This document shows, piece by piece, positions 37,517 to 45,917 of a stretch of DNA of 64,000 nt. A model generated the notes under the pieces. The model saw nothing but the letters and a program-made list of their open reading frames with translations. It was not told where the DNA came from and searched no databases. Position numbers and translations under genes: made by a program. The stretch spans positions 1 to 64,000 of the forward strand of contig PAJP01000016.1 in the NCBI GenBank assembly GCA_002706095.1, in the 5' to 3' direction. Position 1 is the first letter of the stretch, and the number at the start of each line of letters is the position of its first letter. The DNA comes from Methylophaga sp. GTDB lineage: Bacteria > Pseudomonadota > Gammaproteobacteria > Nitrosococcales > Methylophagaceae.

Positions 37517-38887
37517 TTAGAACAAGTGGCTATAGCGCTCCACTTCCCATGCACTAACCACAGTGTGGTATTCATTCCACTCAGCTTGTTTGTAACGAAT
37601 AAATTCGTTTCTCAGCTCACTACCCAGGACTTCTTCCATAAACGGATCAGCAGCAAATGCCTGAATGGCTTCGTCCAGCGTTCTGGGTAAGAATTGAATG
37701 CCTAATTCCTCACGTTCTGCTTCAGTTAATTCATACAGATTACGTTCCTGAGGTTTACCAGGATCCAGGCCTTCTTTGATACCTTCTAGACCAGCTGCGA
37801 GCACCAGAGCGGCTGCAAGGTATGGATTGACAGCGCCATCGGCATTGCGTGATTCACAACGACCACCACCCATCGGCACCCGAACTGAGTTGGTACGGTT
37901 ATTCGAGCCAAACGAGTTAAATACCGGTGCCCAAGTGAAGTAAGGCATATCACCCTGGCGAACCAGTCGTTTATATGAGTTTACAGTTGGCGCAAACACC
38001 GCACATAAAGCGGGCCCGTGTTTTAATACACCGGCAATGAACTGATAGCCTAATTTGGTTAAGCCGAGGCCATGCTCATCTTCTTCAGGTTTGCACTGGA
38101 AAAGATTGGCTCCAGTCTCCAAATCATAAAGCGACATATTAAAGTGAGCGCCTGTTCCAGTTTTATTTGAGAATGGTTTAGGCATGAATGTCGCTAATAA
38201 ATCTTCTTGTTTAGCATACTCTTTTGCCATCATCTTCAAGAAAGTAAAGCGATCGCAGCTGGTAATGGCATCAGCGTAGTTAAAGTCGAACTCGAACTGT
38301 GCATTGGCATCTTCATGATCGAAGGAGTAAAGCCCCCAACCCAGATCATCAATGCTGGTGGCCATTTTGTCTAACCAGCTAAAATTACTTAAAAAAGCGC
38401 GAGTGTCATAACAGGGTTTTTTCAATTTATCATCTGGATCAGGCACAGACAGGGTGCCATCTTCATTTTTCTTCACCAGGTAAACTTCTGCTTCAATACC
38501 CAGATTCATGCCATAACCGAGCTTTTTTGCTTGTTCCAGTACAGATTTGAGTAAAACACGAGTACTGAGCATATACGGTTTTTTGTATAGGGTATTATCG
38601 GCTGGCATCCAGGCAATTTCTGGTTGCCATGGTAGTTGAATAATATGATCTAAATCTGGCACAGAGGCGATTTCATCATCATTTGGCTGCTGTCCCAAAC
38701 CATCGACAGCATAACCGGTATAAAGCTCTGAGCCATGTGCCATATGATGTAAATGCGAGAGCGGGACAACTTTACCTTTCGGTACGCCATGGATATCCAC
38801 ATACGTACCCATGCAGTATTTCACGCCTTTGCTTTTTAATTCTTCTTGTATTTTTCTGATTTCATCATCAGTTTTGATGTTAATCAT
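37517..38887 (-). CDS. glnT: type III glutamine synthetase-like ligase (GlnT)
   Basis: A 456-residue glutamine synthetase family enzyme of the GlnT branch, which also contains gamma-glutamylmethylamide synthetase. Features are [13 protein letters not shown] in the N-terminal beta-grasp, the [10 protein letters not shown] catalytic glutamates, [12 protein letters not shown], and the ATP/glutamate segment SYKRLV with NSVRVP and [16 protein letters not shown]. It ligates ammonia or an amine to glutamate. It follows the creatininase gene by 26 bases with an AAGGG site, so it may capture the nitrogen released by that hydrolase. Ammonia versus methylamine as substrate cannot be decided from sequence. 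Confidence 0.85.
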   Translation of the reverse strand: MINIKTDDEIRKIQEELKSKGVKYCMGTYVDIHGVPKGKVVPLSHLHHMAHGSELYTGYAVDGLGQQPNDDEIASVPDLDHIIQLPWQPEIAWMPADNTLYKKPYMLSTRVLLKSVLEQAKKLGYGMNLGIEAEVYLVKKNEDGTLSVPDPDDKLKKPCYDTRAFLSNFSWLDKMATSIDDLGWGLYSFDHEDANAQFEFDFNYADAITSCDRFTFLKMMAKEYAKQEDLLATFMPKPFSNKTGTGAHFNMSLYDLETGANLFQCKPEEDEHGLGLTKLGYQFIAGVLKHGPALCAVFAPTVNSYKRLVRQGDMPYFTWAPVFNSFGSNNRTNSVRVPMGGGRCESRNADGAVNPYLAAALVLAAGLEGIKEGLDPGKPQERNLYELTEAEREELGIQFLPRTLDEAIQAFAADPFMEEVLGSELRNEFIRYKQAEWNEYHTVVSAWEVERYSHLF

Positions 38888-38913
38888 GAGATTACCCTTC
38901 TTTGGTTAATGAT

Positions 38914-39678
38914 TTATAAGAGAGACTGGTGGTAGCTTTGATCAAGCGGCGGTTGTTCCTTAATTGCTCTCATCACCAGTTGAGATAAGTCTTCACACAT
39001 CCATGAAAAAAGTGCTTCACCCTCAGCTTTTGTTGCAGTGGAGGGTTTACCTGTCACGCCATTTAAACTGGTGCGATTGACAGGATGACTGAACACACAG
39101 CCATCAGTTCGGTCCGGATCATCTGCGTCAACTAATTTATCTTCACGCACTACCTCCGGGTGTAAGGCCATCATCAAAGCGGTTTCGGCTTGATTGGCAT
39201 GCCAGTCTTCAGCATCGTCGTGATGGGCTTTGCGAACACGTTCCGAAATTTGAGCGGTGTGAACCAAGCCGATCATCAAATCATCATGACGTGCTCTGAG
39301 CATTTCCAAGGCGCAACGAAGTGGAGCGGCATTGGTCACATGGCCATTGATCAGTAACAGGCGTTTAATACCGGAAGAGGCTACCCAGTCACCGATATCG
39401 GAAATCACATCAATCAATGTTTTAGGATTGAGTGCCATCGTGCCTGGCCATCTTTTAGAATGACCGATAGAACAACCATAAGGCTGGGTGGGTAATAAAA
39501 TAACCGGTGTCTGCTTTGCTACTTCTTTGCATAAGGTGTCAGCAATAGCCGAATCCATACCACAGCCCATATGTGGCCCATGCTGTTCGGTGGCACCTAC
39601 AGGCAGTAAAGCGGTATCAACACCTTTTTTTACTGCCTCGGCAACTTCTTCCCATGTCATTTGTGCTAATTCATACAT
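38914..39678 (-). CDS. creatininase-family amidohydrolase
   Basis: A 254-residue metal-dependent amidohydrolase of the creatininase fold. Metal ligands fit E31, H33 and D42 (ATEQHGPHMGCGMD), H113 (INGHVTN) and E165 (HANQAETALMM). The family opens lactams and formamides (creatinine, mycofactocin precursor peptides, formylated pyrimidines). No signal peptide, so it is cytoplasmic. Its ATG overlaps the transporter ATPase stop (TAATG at 39676-39680), tying it tightly to uptake. The actual substrate is unknown. Confidence 0.87.
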   Translation of the reverse strand: MYELAQMTWEEVAEAVKKGVDTALLPVGATEQHGPHMGCGMDSAIADTLCKEVAKQTPVILLPTQPYGCSIGHSKRWPGTMALNPKTLIDVISDIGDWVASSGIKRLLLINGHVTNAAPLRCALEMLRARHDDLMIGLVHTAQISERVRKAHHDDAEDWHANQAETALMMALHPEVVREDKLVDADDPDRTDGCVFSHPVNRTSLNGVTGKPSTATKAEGEALFSWMCEDLSQLVMRAIKEQPPLDQSYHQSLL

Positions 39679-40586
39679 TAGAAAACGCTCCCAACTTCAT
39701 CATTTACTGGCACCATGCGGACAAGGTTCAGGTGATCTTCATCATCATCCTGCTTGGGAGGGTGAATCAGTTCTTCCAGTCGTTTTTTAGTGGCGATAAA
39801 TTCTGGTGATAAAAATTGATCTGGATTTCTAGGTTGAGGTACCGGTACTTCAATCACTTCTTGTACTTCGCCTGGATTGGCTTTTAGCACCAGAATGCGA
39901 TCAGCTAGATAAATGGCTTCATCCAGATCGTGGGTAATGAAAAACACCGTCACATCAATGTTTTTCCATATCTCCATCAGATAAGCTTGCATTTTGCTGC
40001 GAGTTTGAGCATCAAGGGCTCCAAATGGCTCATCCATCAATAGCACTTTAGGTTTATTGGCTAAAGCTCTGGCAATGGCAACACGTTGCTTCATACCTCC
40101 TGAGAGTTGATGGGGGTAGCTGTTTTCAAAACGTGCTAAACCAATTAAGTCTATCCACTGTCTAGCTTCAGCTTCTGCTGTGCCTTTGTCATAGCCAGAT
40201 TCACGTAGACCAAACATCACGTTCTGCTTGACGGTTAGCCATGGAAATAAGGTATAACCTTGGAATACCATGCCGCGTTCTGGCCCCGGTTTATCGACGA
40301 CTTTGCCATCCAGTTTGACTTCACCTTCGGTGGCTTGCTCAAGGCCTGCCAGAATGCGAATCAGGGTGGATTTACCACAGCCTGATGGCCCAATCACACA
40401 AACAAACTCACGTTTATGAATGCTCAGATTGATATCTTTTAATGCGGTCACCGTGCCATGTCGGCTTTGGAAGGTTTTACTTAATCCTGTCACTTCCATG
40501 GTGACTGGACGTTTTTTGATGCGGGCAAAACGGTCTCGAACAGCATCTGACTGAACGCGATAATCGGGTAAGGTTGGTTCACTCAT
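39678..40586 (-). CDS. ABC importer ATPase, taurine/nitrate type
   Basis: A 302-residue nucleotide-binding subunit of the SsuB/TauB/NrtD group. Walker A is GPSGCGKST, signature [10 protein letters not shown], Walker [13 protein letters not shown] and the H-loop [16 protein letters not shown]. The N- and C-terminal extensions (about 40 and 60 residues) are longer than in TauB. It lies nine bases after the permease gene in an SBP-permease-ATPase-hydrolase-ligase order. Confidence 0.92.
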   Translation of the reverse strand: MSEPTLPDYRVQSDAVRDRFARIKKRPVTMEVTGLSKTFQSRHGTVTALKDINLSIHKREFVCVIGPSGCGKSTLIRILAGLEQATEGEVKLDGKVVDKPGPERGMVFQGYTLFPWLTVKQNVMFGLRESGYDKGTAEAEARQWIDLIGLARFENSYPHQLSGGMKQRVAIARALANKPKVLLMDEPFGALDAQTRSKMQAYLMEIWKNIDVTVFFITHDLDEAIYLADRILVLKANPGEVQEVIEVPVPQPRNPDQFLSPEFIATKKRLEELIHPPKQDDDEDHLNLVRMVPVNDEVGSVF

Positions 40587-40595
40587 CTCGTGCTC

Positions 40596-41543
40596 CTAAT
40601 TCGCTTTCTGCCAAGGGAAAAGACGACGTCCAAACCAGGCTAGTAATAAATCAATGGTCAGGCCTAAAATGCCGATCATCATGATGGCGGCGAAGACGTT
40701 GTCGAAGTTTTTGTAGCGTGCTTGTTGGGTGATAAACCAGGTAATACCTGAGCTGGTGCCAATTAATTCCGCCACAATCAAATAGGTCCAGGCCCAGCCA
40801 AGCAGGATGCGGGTGTCGCGGTATAAATCCGGCAAAATGCCAGGTAATACGATGCGAAATAGCATGGAGCGATTATTTGCGCCCAATGTTTGACCCGCTT
40901 CCAGTAAGGCTGGGTCCAGTTTTCGGGTGGTATTGGCGACGATCAAAACCTGCTGGAAAAAGGTACCGATAAAAATAATCGCAATTTTTGGCGCTTGATA
41001 AATCCCAAGAATCGCCACCGCCAATGCACCAAATGCTGGCGCAGGTAGGTAGCGGAAGAACTCGATAAAGGGTTCAAATAATCGAGAGAAAAAGTCATAG
41101 GTCCCAGCTAAGACGCCAAGGGGAATGCCTATGATGGATGACAAAAGGAATCCATAAAAAATAACCTGAATACTGCTCCATAGACTTTCGTGTAACCACA
41201 GCTCACTGCTACGTTTGGGTTCGGTGGTAAACGACGTATAGAAAGCGGTGACAACTTCATGTGGCGCGGGCAAGTAAATAGGGTTGGCCGGTATGCCTTC
41301 TGGTATGGCCTTGCCTGCTGCGGAAGCTTTGTCGAGTTCAGCATTAAAAACCGCTTTATCAACTAGCATTCCTTCACGAAAGTAACTCACAGAGCCGGAT
41401 GAAGTGACTTCTACTTCCGGGTGCCAAATAAATGGGACATAGCTGACCAGACACCAAAGAAGAATGGGTAATACAAAACTGCTGATAGTCACTAATTGTC
41501 GACTACGTGGCTCAAGCGGTTTATTAACTGAAAAGAGTGACAT
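40596..41543 (-). CDS. ABC importer permease with periplasmic insertion
   Basis: A 315-residue permease of the SsuC/TauC type. The first helix is about 19-38, and the remaining five helices run from about 120. The EAA loop is in EAGQTLGANNRSMLFRIVLPGILPDL. Between helix 1 and 2 lies an unusual hydrophilic stretch of about 70 residues (about 41-110) ending in YLPAPHEVVTAFYTSF, placed on the periplasmic side. It could contact the binding protein or substrate. This longer form is known in relatives of urea-carboxylase-linked transporters. Confidence 0.88.
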   Translation of the reverse strand: MSLFSVNKPLEPRSRQLVTISSFVLPILLWCLVSYVPFIWHPEVEVTSSGSVSYFREGMLVDKAVFNAELDKASAAGKAIPEGIPANPIYLPAPHEVVTAFYTSFTTEPKRSSELWLHESLWSSIQVIFYGFLLSSIIGIPLGVLAGTYDFFSRLFEPFIEFFRYLPAPAFGALAVAILGIYQAPKIAIIFIGTFFQQVLIVANTTRKLDPALLEAGQTLGANNRSMLFRIVLPGILPDLYRDTRILLGWAWTYLIVAELIGTSSGITWFITQQARYKNFDNVFAAIMMIGILGLTIDLLLAWFGRRLFPWQKAN

Positions 41544-41618
41544 AAACAGTACCTTTGCTATTTTCAGACAACACGATCCCCTGCCTGGTCATGACATAAA
41601 ATTTCAGGAAGAGGGGGA

Positions 41619-41641
41619 GGCACCGGTTGATGACCGGTGCC
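41619..41641. repeat. intercistronic hairpin after binding-protein gene
   Basis: GGCACCGGT (41619-41627) and ACCGGTGCC (41633-41641) make a perfect 9-bp stem with a 5-base loop in the 108-base gap between the binding-protein and permease genes. No T run follows. Such hairpins often stabilise the binding-protein part of an ABC operon mRNA, giving more of it than the membrane subunits. Confidence 0.65.
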
Positions 41642-41651
41642 TATTAGTCTT

Positions 41652-42617
41652 TTACTCGCCTAATAAAAGAGAAGGATCGATGTAATTATCGACAGTCTGT
41701 TTATCGGCATAGACCTTATTGTCGACATTGAATTGATCCGCAATTTCTGTTGAACCATAAAGCGAACCAAAGCCGTCTGCTTTTTTCATAAAGCCTTGAG
41801 CTTCTTCTTTAGTCAAAATCTTAGTACCATCGATAAAGGCTTTATACGCCTCGGGTTCAATACCAACGCGAGCAGCCATGATGCTGATGGCATCATCACG
41901 TGTTTTTGGATCATTGAGGTAATCAACCGCCATATACCAGGCATCGATAACTTTTTTCCATTCATCGCGATGAGTTGCCAAGCTTGATGGAGAAACAGCT
42001 AACACATCATAAATAAGACCAGGTTCATCGGCACTGGTGTAAATAGGTTTCGATCCTGGCACTAAATCTAATGCCTGACCTGAGTTTGGTTGCCAAGCCC
42101 CAATAGCTTCGACCTGGCCTGATGCCAAGACTTGTGGTGTTTCATTTGTGGGCACATTCACTAGTTCAACATCACTTTCAGTCATGCCGGCTTTTTCTAA
42201 ACCGTTCAGCAATAATAAATGGTCCACAAAGCCGAGTTCGACGCCAACTTTTTTGCCTTTCAGATCGGTAATGGAGTTAATGCTGGGCGCACCCACAATC
42301 ATATCGTTACCGTTACTGTAGTCATTGATCAAGATCATGACATTTTGGGCACCTGTGGCACCTGTGACTAGGGCGTCACCATTAGTCATCGTCACCGCAT
42401 CTAACTGACCCGCAGCGAAGGCGTCCATGCTAGCGACGTAATCAAACCATTCAAACTGCACGTCCACTCCAACTTTATCGAACATTTTCTTTTCGATGGC
42501 GATTTCCCAAGCCACCCAACCTGGCCAATCGCTATAGCCAATTTTTAGTGGTTCTGCACTGGCATTAGCTGAAAGTAATAAACCTGCGAAAGCAGAAAGA
42601 AATAGTCTTTTTTTCAT
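41652..42617 (-). CDS. ABC importer substrate-binding protein
   Basis: A 321-residue periplasmic binding protein with a clear signal peptide ([21 protein letters not shown], cleaved about residue 21). The mature part ([20 protein letters not shown], then [20 protein letters not shown]) follows the NMT1/SsuA-like fold for taurine, nitrate, pyrimidine or urea-derived ligands. It is the first gene of the operon and is preceded by a sigma-54 element and a NikR-type dyad. The ribosome site is GGGGT before ATG. Ligand is unknown; a small nitrogen compound is likely given the downstream enzymes. Confidence 0.9.
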   Translation of the reverse strand: MKKRLFLSAFAGLLLSANASAEPLKIGYSDWPGWVAWEIAIEKKMFDKVGVDVQFEWFDYVASMDAFAAGQLDAVTMTNGDALVTGATGAQNVMILINDYSNGNDMIVGAPSINSITDLKGKKVGVELGFVDHLLLLNGLEKAGMTESDVELVNVPTNETPQVLASGQVEAIGAWQPNSGQALDLVPGSKPIYTSADEPGLIYDVLAVSPSSLATHRDEWKKVIDAWYMAVDYLNDPKTRDDAISIMAARVGIEPEAYKAFIDGTKILTKEEAQGFMKKADGFGSLYGSTEIADQFNVDNKVYADKQTVDNYIDPSLLLGE

Positions 42618-42634
42618 TTTAGATACCCCGGTTA

Positions 42635-42662
42635 GTATTACGATTTACCAATTTGGTAATAC
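42635..42662. promoter_or_regulatory. NikR-type operator upstream of importer operon
   Basis: Half-sites GTATTA (42635-42640) and TAATAC (42657-42662) are separated by exactly 16 bases, the geometry of the E. coli NikR operator (GTATGA-N16-TCATAC). The dyad extends by one pair on each side (A/T). A second palindrome, TTACCAA-T-TTGGTAA (42645-42659), overlaps it. It covers the expected start of transcription from the sigma-54 element at 42670-42685, so binding there would block initiation. The regulator at 36982-37431 is the obvious candidate. Confidence 0.7.
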
Positions 42663-42669
42663 TCAGTTT

Positions 42670-42685
42670 TGCAGTAACTGTGCCA
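42670..42685 (-). promoter_or_regulatory. sigma-54 (-24/-12) promoter
   Basis: On the minus strand TGGCAC-AGTTA-CTGCA matches the consensus TGGCAC-N5-TTGCA with one mismatch; GG and GC are separated by 10 bases as required. It lies 52 bases before the binding-protein ATG. rpoN is encoded in the same window. I found no obvious NtrC site in the 250 bases upstream. Confidence 0.7.
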
Positions 42686-42984
42686 GACCATGGGGCCTTG
42701 TATGGTTAGGATAGAAAAGTTGCAATAAATGGATGAGGCAATATTGAAGTAAAACCAACAAAAATAAGGCTTTCAGCGGGTGATAGAAAATAGTAAGTGA
42801 AATGGTAGTAAGTGAAGATCTGATCTTATTGCAGAGTTTTACATCGGCTAATACCAGATGCTTATGCACTAAAAAGACACGTGAATTGATAAAAAGCCCC
42901 AAAAGTGCGCGCTGTTGTAGAAGCTAATTTGGAAATGATGTTATTAAATAGAAGAGGAGGTTGTGATCGCGAAAAGAAGAGTAT
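42686..42984. other. non-coding region upstream of the sigma-54 promoter
   Basis: About 300 AT-rich bases between the sigma-54 element and the porin terminator. A 79-codon frame (42663-42902, minus) crosses it but has no homologous look and overlaps the promoter. The region probably holds the enhancer site for a sigma-54 activator. GCACT (42866-42870) and AGTGC (42904-42908) are a widely spaced inverted pair, but too far apart for a standard NtrC site. Confidence 0.4.
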
Positions 42985-43014
42985 AAAAAAAGCCCCAACC
43001 CGAAGGTTGAGGCT
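42985..43014 (-). terminator. porin gene terminator
   Basis: Stem AGCCCCAACC (42991-43000) / GGTTGAGGCT (43005-43014) with one C/A mismatch and a CGAA (TTCG on the minus strand) loop is followed by seven T on the minus strand. It is 47 bases past the porin stop. Confidence 0.9.
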
Positions 43015-43061
43015 CTTTTATTAAGCTTTGAATCAATTCAAATGAATTGTTTCAGATTAGC

Positions 43062-44261
43062 TTACCAGCTGATGAAACCACCAACAGATAATACATCAAC
43101 TTCATCATCAGATGATTGGTTGTGGTATTCAGTTTCCATTTGTGAGTATTCAGCAACCAATTTCAAGTTAGCTGTTACATCATGGTAGATACCAATAGTT
43201 GCCATAGAGTTAGTATCTAAGTCAGCAGCATCACCAAGGCTAGCGTTGGTGTTGTCTCTATCTAAAGTAGATTCACCGTAAGAAGCGGCAACAAATGTTT
43301 GGCCACCAAAACGGTAACCTAACTGTGCGTAGTAACCATCACCGTCACGTGCGCTACCATTTGTGTTGAAAGCGCCAGTGCCTAAACCGTTAACGCCTTG
43401 ACCTTTGCTGTCATAGTAAGTAGCAACTGCTTCAAAACCACCGAAGATTAATTGACCACCAACAGTGTATGCATCAGAAGTTTCGCTACCTGTAGCATTG
43501 CTGTAACGAACGTCTTGAGTCATACCATCTAACCACAGTTTCATAGAACCGCCGTCAAATGCAGTAGCGTAGCTTAAAGATGCTTCATAACGAGCGTCTT
43601 TTTCAAAACCAGTACCAGTCGCTTGTAAAAAGTCATCAGAATCAGCAACAGCAATCGCTGCTTTGAAACCATTCATATCAGGAGTGGTGTAACGGATTTG
43701 TGAGCGCCAGTTAGCGTACTCATAACCCCAACCGATACGACCTAAAGAAGTTGTTCCAGTGTTTTGATCGCCAGCTGCTGTGACGCCAGTCGCACCTACA
43801 CCGTATAAAGTTTGGTCTAACAGGATGTTGTTAGCTGCATAAAGGCCTAGACCTTTACCTAACATGATTTGACCAAATGAACCGTCAACAGTTGCAAATG
43901 CTTCACGTTGTTCCATAGCGTCGTTACCGCCTTGGTTTTCGTTGAAGTAGCTGCCATTGTTAGTTGATGGTGAGATAGAAACACGTGCTGCAACTTTAAG
44001 GCCATTGATTTCAGGCATTGCCACGTTAAAACCAAAGAATGTAGGTAACAGACCGTTAGCTACTTGTTGGTTGTTTTGATCGAAACCACCGTTAGCGCTG
44101 TCTTGGTCGCTAGCGATGAAGAACTGGTTGATGTTACCGTCAACGCTGAATTCGTAGCCGTTTTCACCACCGACAACGATTGTTGCGTTAGCTGCACCAG
44201 CAGCTGTTAATGCTGCTGCACCGACTAAAGAAGCCAGTGTTGATTTTTTTAATAATTTCAT
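43062..44261 (-). CDS. outer-membrane general porin
   Basis: A 399-residue porin with a signal peptide (MKLLKKSTLASLVGAAALTAAGAANA, cleavage about 26). It has alternating beta-strand composition, many Tyr/Gly, few cysteines, and a C-terminal strand ending in ...SVGGFISW, the terminal aromatic used by the BAM machinery. It is acidic, which fits a marine bacterium. It resembles the Gram-negative porin_4 group. It is monocistronic, with its own terminator and a long AT-rich upstream region. Confidence 0.92.
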   Translation of the reverse strand: MKLLKKSTLASLVGAAALTAAGAANATIVVGGENGYEFSVDGNINQFFIASDQDSANGGFDQNNQQVANGLLPTFFGFNVAMPEINGLKVAARVSISPSTNNGSYFNENQGGNDAMEQREAFATVDGSFGQIMLGKGLGLYAANNILLDQTLYGVGATGVTAAGDQNTGTTSLGRIGWGYEYANWRSQIRYTTPDMNGFKAAIAVADSDDFLQATGTGFEKDARYEASLSYATAFDGGSMKLWLDGMTQDVRYSNATGSETSDAYTVGGQLIFGGFEAVATYYDSKGQGVNGLGTGAFNTNGSARDGDGYYAQLGYRFGGQTFVAASYGESTLDRDNTNASLGDAADLDTNSMATIGIYHDVTANLKLVAEYSQMETEYHNQSSDDEVDVLSVGGFISW

Positions 44262-44530
44262 TCTGTTTCACCTTCTAATTGTTAACAGATTACTTTAAGT
44301 CTCTCTCGTAACCGGATATGTCTCGGTTGTTAGCTATTTTGCATATAAAAAAATCTAATGCAACACTTTTACAACAATTTTTTTTATTTTGACGAGAAAA
44401 TCACATTTCTGTGTTTTTTTTACCACAGCGTTGGTGATGTCTGCTATGCGAAATAGCGGAATAATGCGTGATAGGTGTTGCTATGGGGATAAGAATTTAT
44501 TGTGGAAATTATGCAACAAAAGTGACAGGC
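44262..44530. other. porin upstream region
   Basis: An AT-rich 270-base leader and promoter region with several A/T runs (for example near 44380-44425), a ribosome site AGAAGG before the porin ATG, and a possible TTGCAT-N16-CAAAAT promoter around 44332-44359 on the minus strand. Length and runs suggest regulation by outside factors, but I could not identify a specific site. Confidence 0.35.
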
Positions 44531-44531
44531 A

Positions 44532-44570
44532 ATAAAAAACCCAGTTTCTTTTCAGAAGTCTGGGTTTTTT
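44532..44570 (-). terminator. terminator after tRNA-Phe
   Basis: AAAACCCAG (44536-44544) pairs with CTGGG plus the T run (44560-44569), and an inner TTCT/AGAA extends the stem. T runs occur on both strands, so it may work in both directions. It starts nine bases after the tRNA 3' end. Confidence 0.8.
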
Positions 44571-44578
44571 ATAATTCG

Positions 44579-44654
44579 TGGTGGCTCGACCTGGAATCGA
44601 ACCAGGGACACAGGGATTTTCAATCCCTTGCTCTACCAACTGAGCTATCGAGCC
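44579..44654 (-). tRNA. tRNA-Phe (GAA)
   Basis: A 76-base tRNA on the minus strand. The acceptor stem GGCTCGA/TCGAGCC is perfect, the D-arm AGCTCAGTTGGTAGAGC and T-arm GGTTCGATTCC are canonical, and the anticodon loop TTGAAAA gives anticodon GAA. The 3' CCA is encoded (44579-44581). It has its own promoter and terminator. Confidence 0.97.
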
Positions 44655-44667
44655 GATAAGGGTGCGT

Positions 44668-44696
44668 ATTAAACCTTCTGACAGGTGTGATGTCAA
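44668..44696 (-). promoter_or_regulatory. sigma-70 promoter of tRNA-Phe
   Basis: TTGACA (44696-44691) and TTTAAT (44673-44668) are 17 bases apart on the minus strand. The following ACGCACC is a GC-rich discriminator typical of stable-RNA promoters under stringent control. Confidence 0.8.
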
Positions 44697-44793
44697 GGGG
44701 AAATCATCATTAATTCTATTCCATACTTGTCCGCTTCAGTGGGGCATGCTCTAATGACCAGCTATTTTTATTGATTATTCAATGGATAACTGA

Positions 44794-45876
44794 ATGTCGG
44801 CATCAAATAAGAAGTGGTTATGGGCATTGATCATTCTAACTGCTCTCGCGGTTATTTTCGTCGGGTCGTTTTGGGATAAATCGTGGAACGAGCGACTCGA
44901 AGAGTTGGTTTCCAGTCATCAGCAGTTTGAGGATGATGATGACAGTGAAGAGGAAGAGAATGCTAACCAGCCGCTCATCGTCACGCTAGCGGATGAAACG
45001 ATTCCCTACGCGGGCATTGACACGCTCACACTACACAAAACGCTCTTGTTTCCTGAGTTTAAGGCTTATGCAGAAGTCGTGGATATCCGCGAACTGATTC
45101 AATGGCGTGCGCGATTAAATCAGCTACGATCGGCCGTCACGATTGCAAGCGTGACTGAAAAGGCAGACCGATTGGAGTGGGAAAGACTGAAGAAGCTGGC
45201 AAAGGGAACCGGCAGTGTGGCCAGTAAGAATGTGATCTATGCGGAAACCAGCTGGCGTGAAGCCAAGGCCAATCTTGACTCTGCGGCATTTCAGCTTGAA
45301 GACGCAAAAACAGAGTTGATTCAAAGCTGGGGTGAATCCATTGCGAACTGGGTTATGGATAAATCTTCGAAAGAGCTGGAAAGATTAATTAATCGTCATG
45401 ACACATTATTAATGGTGACACTGCCTATCGAGTCATCGTTGCCAGCAGATGTGAATGTGATTCGAGTCTCTCGTGCGGGGGACCGCGCTTCTGCAAGAAA
45501 AGCTTATTTCGTTTCCCCAGCCTATGTCAGTGCAAAACAAATTCAGGGTGAAACGTATTATTTCCGAATTGCGACCGGCAAGCTTCGTTTAGGTATGCGT
45601 TTGGATGCCTGGATTCCAGAAAATAGTGATCCTGATTCAGGCTTTCATATTCCAGACGAGGCTATTGTCTGGTATTCGGGACAGCCTTGGGCTTACATCC
45701 AATTGAATGAAGCAAGCTACAAACGTATACCTTTAAGTGAGGGCAAGTTGGTCGCTGGCGGTATATTTACACAAAGCGAATTTGAGGAAGGTAATGAGGT
45801 CGTGATTTCAGGGGCTCAAATGTTGTTATCAGAAGAGTTCCGCTGGCAGATTCATGATGAGGACGATGATGATTAA
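44794..45876 (+). CDS. RND efflux periplasmic adaptor, divergent
   Basis: A 360-residue protein with one N-terminal membrane anchor (about 8-25), a strongly acidic linker (about 47-57, DDDDSEEEE) and an acidic C-terminus (DEDDDD). The middle contains a long helical hairpin (about 110-195) and beta-rich parts as in membrane-fusion proteins. Identification rests mainly on its position 41 bases before an RND pump gene. The acidic tails could bind divalent cations. No outer-membrane channel gene is in the operon. Confidence 0.7.
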   Translation: MSASNKKWLWALIILTALAVIFVGSFWDKSWNERLEELVSSHQQFEDDDDSEEEENANQPLIVTLADETIPYAGIDTLTLHKTLLFPEFKAYAEVVDIRELIQWRARLNQLRSAVTIASVTEKADRLEWERLKKLAKGTGSVASKNVIYAETSWREAKANLDSAAFQLEDAKTELIQSWGESIANWVMDKSSKELERLINRHDTLLMVTLPIESSLPADVNVIRVSRAGDRASARKAYFVSPAYVSAKQIQGETYYFRIATGKLRLGMRLDAWIPENSDPDSGFHIPDEAIVWYSGQPWAYIQLNEASYKRIPLSEGKLVAGGIFTQSEFEEGNEVVISGAQMLLSEEFRWQIHDEDDDD

Positions 45877-45917
45877 ATGCCGCTTCTGTTTTAGTCAGCT
45901 GATTAAGGTGAGTCTGC

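Noticed and set aside
37517..38887. Firm naming as gamma-glutamylmethylamide synthetase (gmaS)
   Set aside because: The branch is close, but the mgs and mgd partner genes of the methylamine pathway are absent here; substrate cannot be read from the sequence.
42618..42760. Guanidine (ykkC-type) riboswitch before the importer operon
   Set aside because: I checked because related transporters are guanidine-linked, but I see no matching conserved hairpins; the region is explained by promoter and operator elements.
42663..42902. 79-codon open frame on the minus strand upstream of the importer operon
   Set aside because: It overlaps the sigma-54 element and operator, has no ribosome site and no recognisable domain; composition fits AT-rich non-coding DNA.
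42866..42908. GCACT...AGTGC as an NtrC enhancer site
   Set aside because: The arms are about 33 bases apart, whereas NtrC sites are compact dyads with short spacing; no second site was seen.
44468..44696. Frames on both strands across tRNA-Phe
   Set aside because: They overlap the tRNA and its terminator; the predicted peptides are tRNA-derived artefacts.
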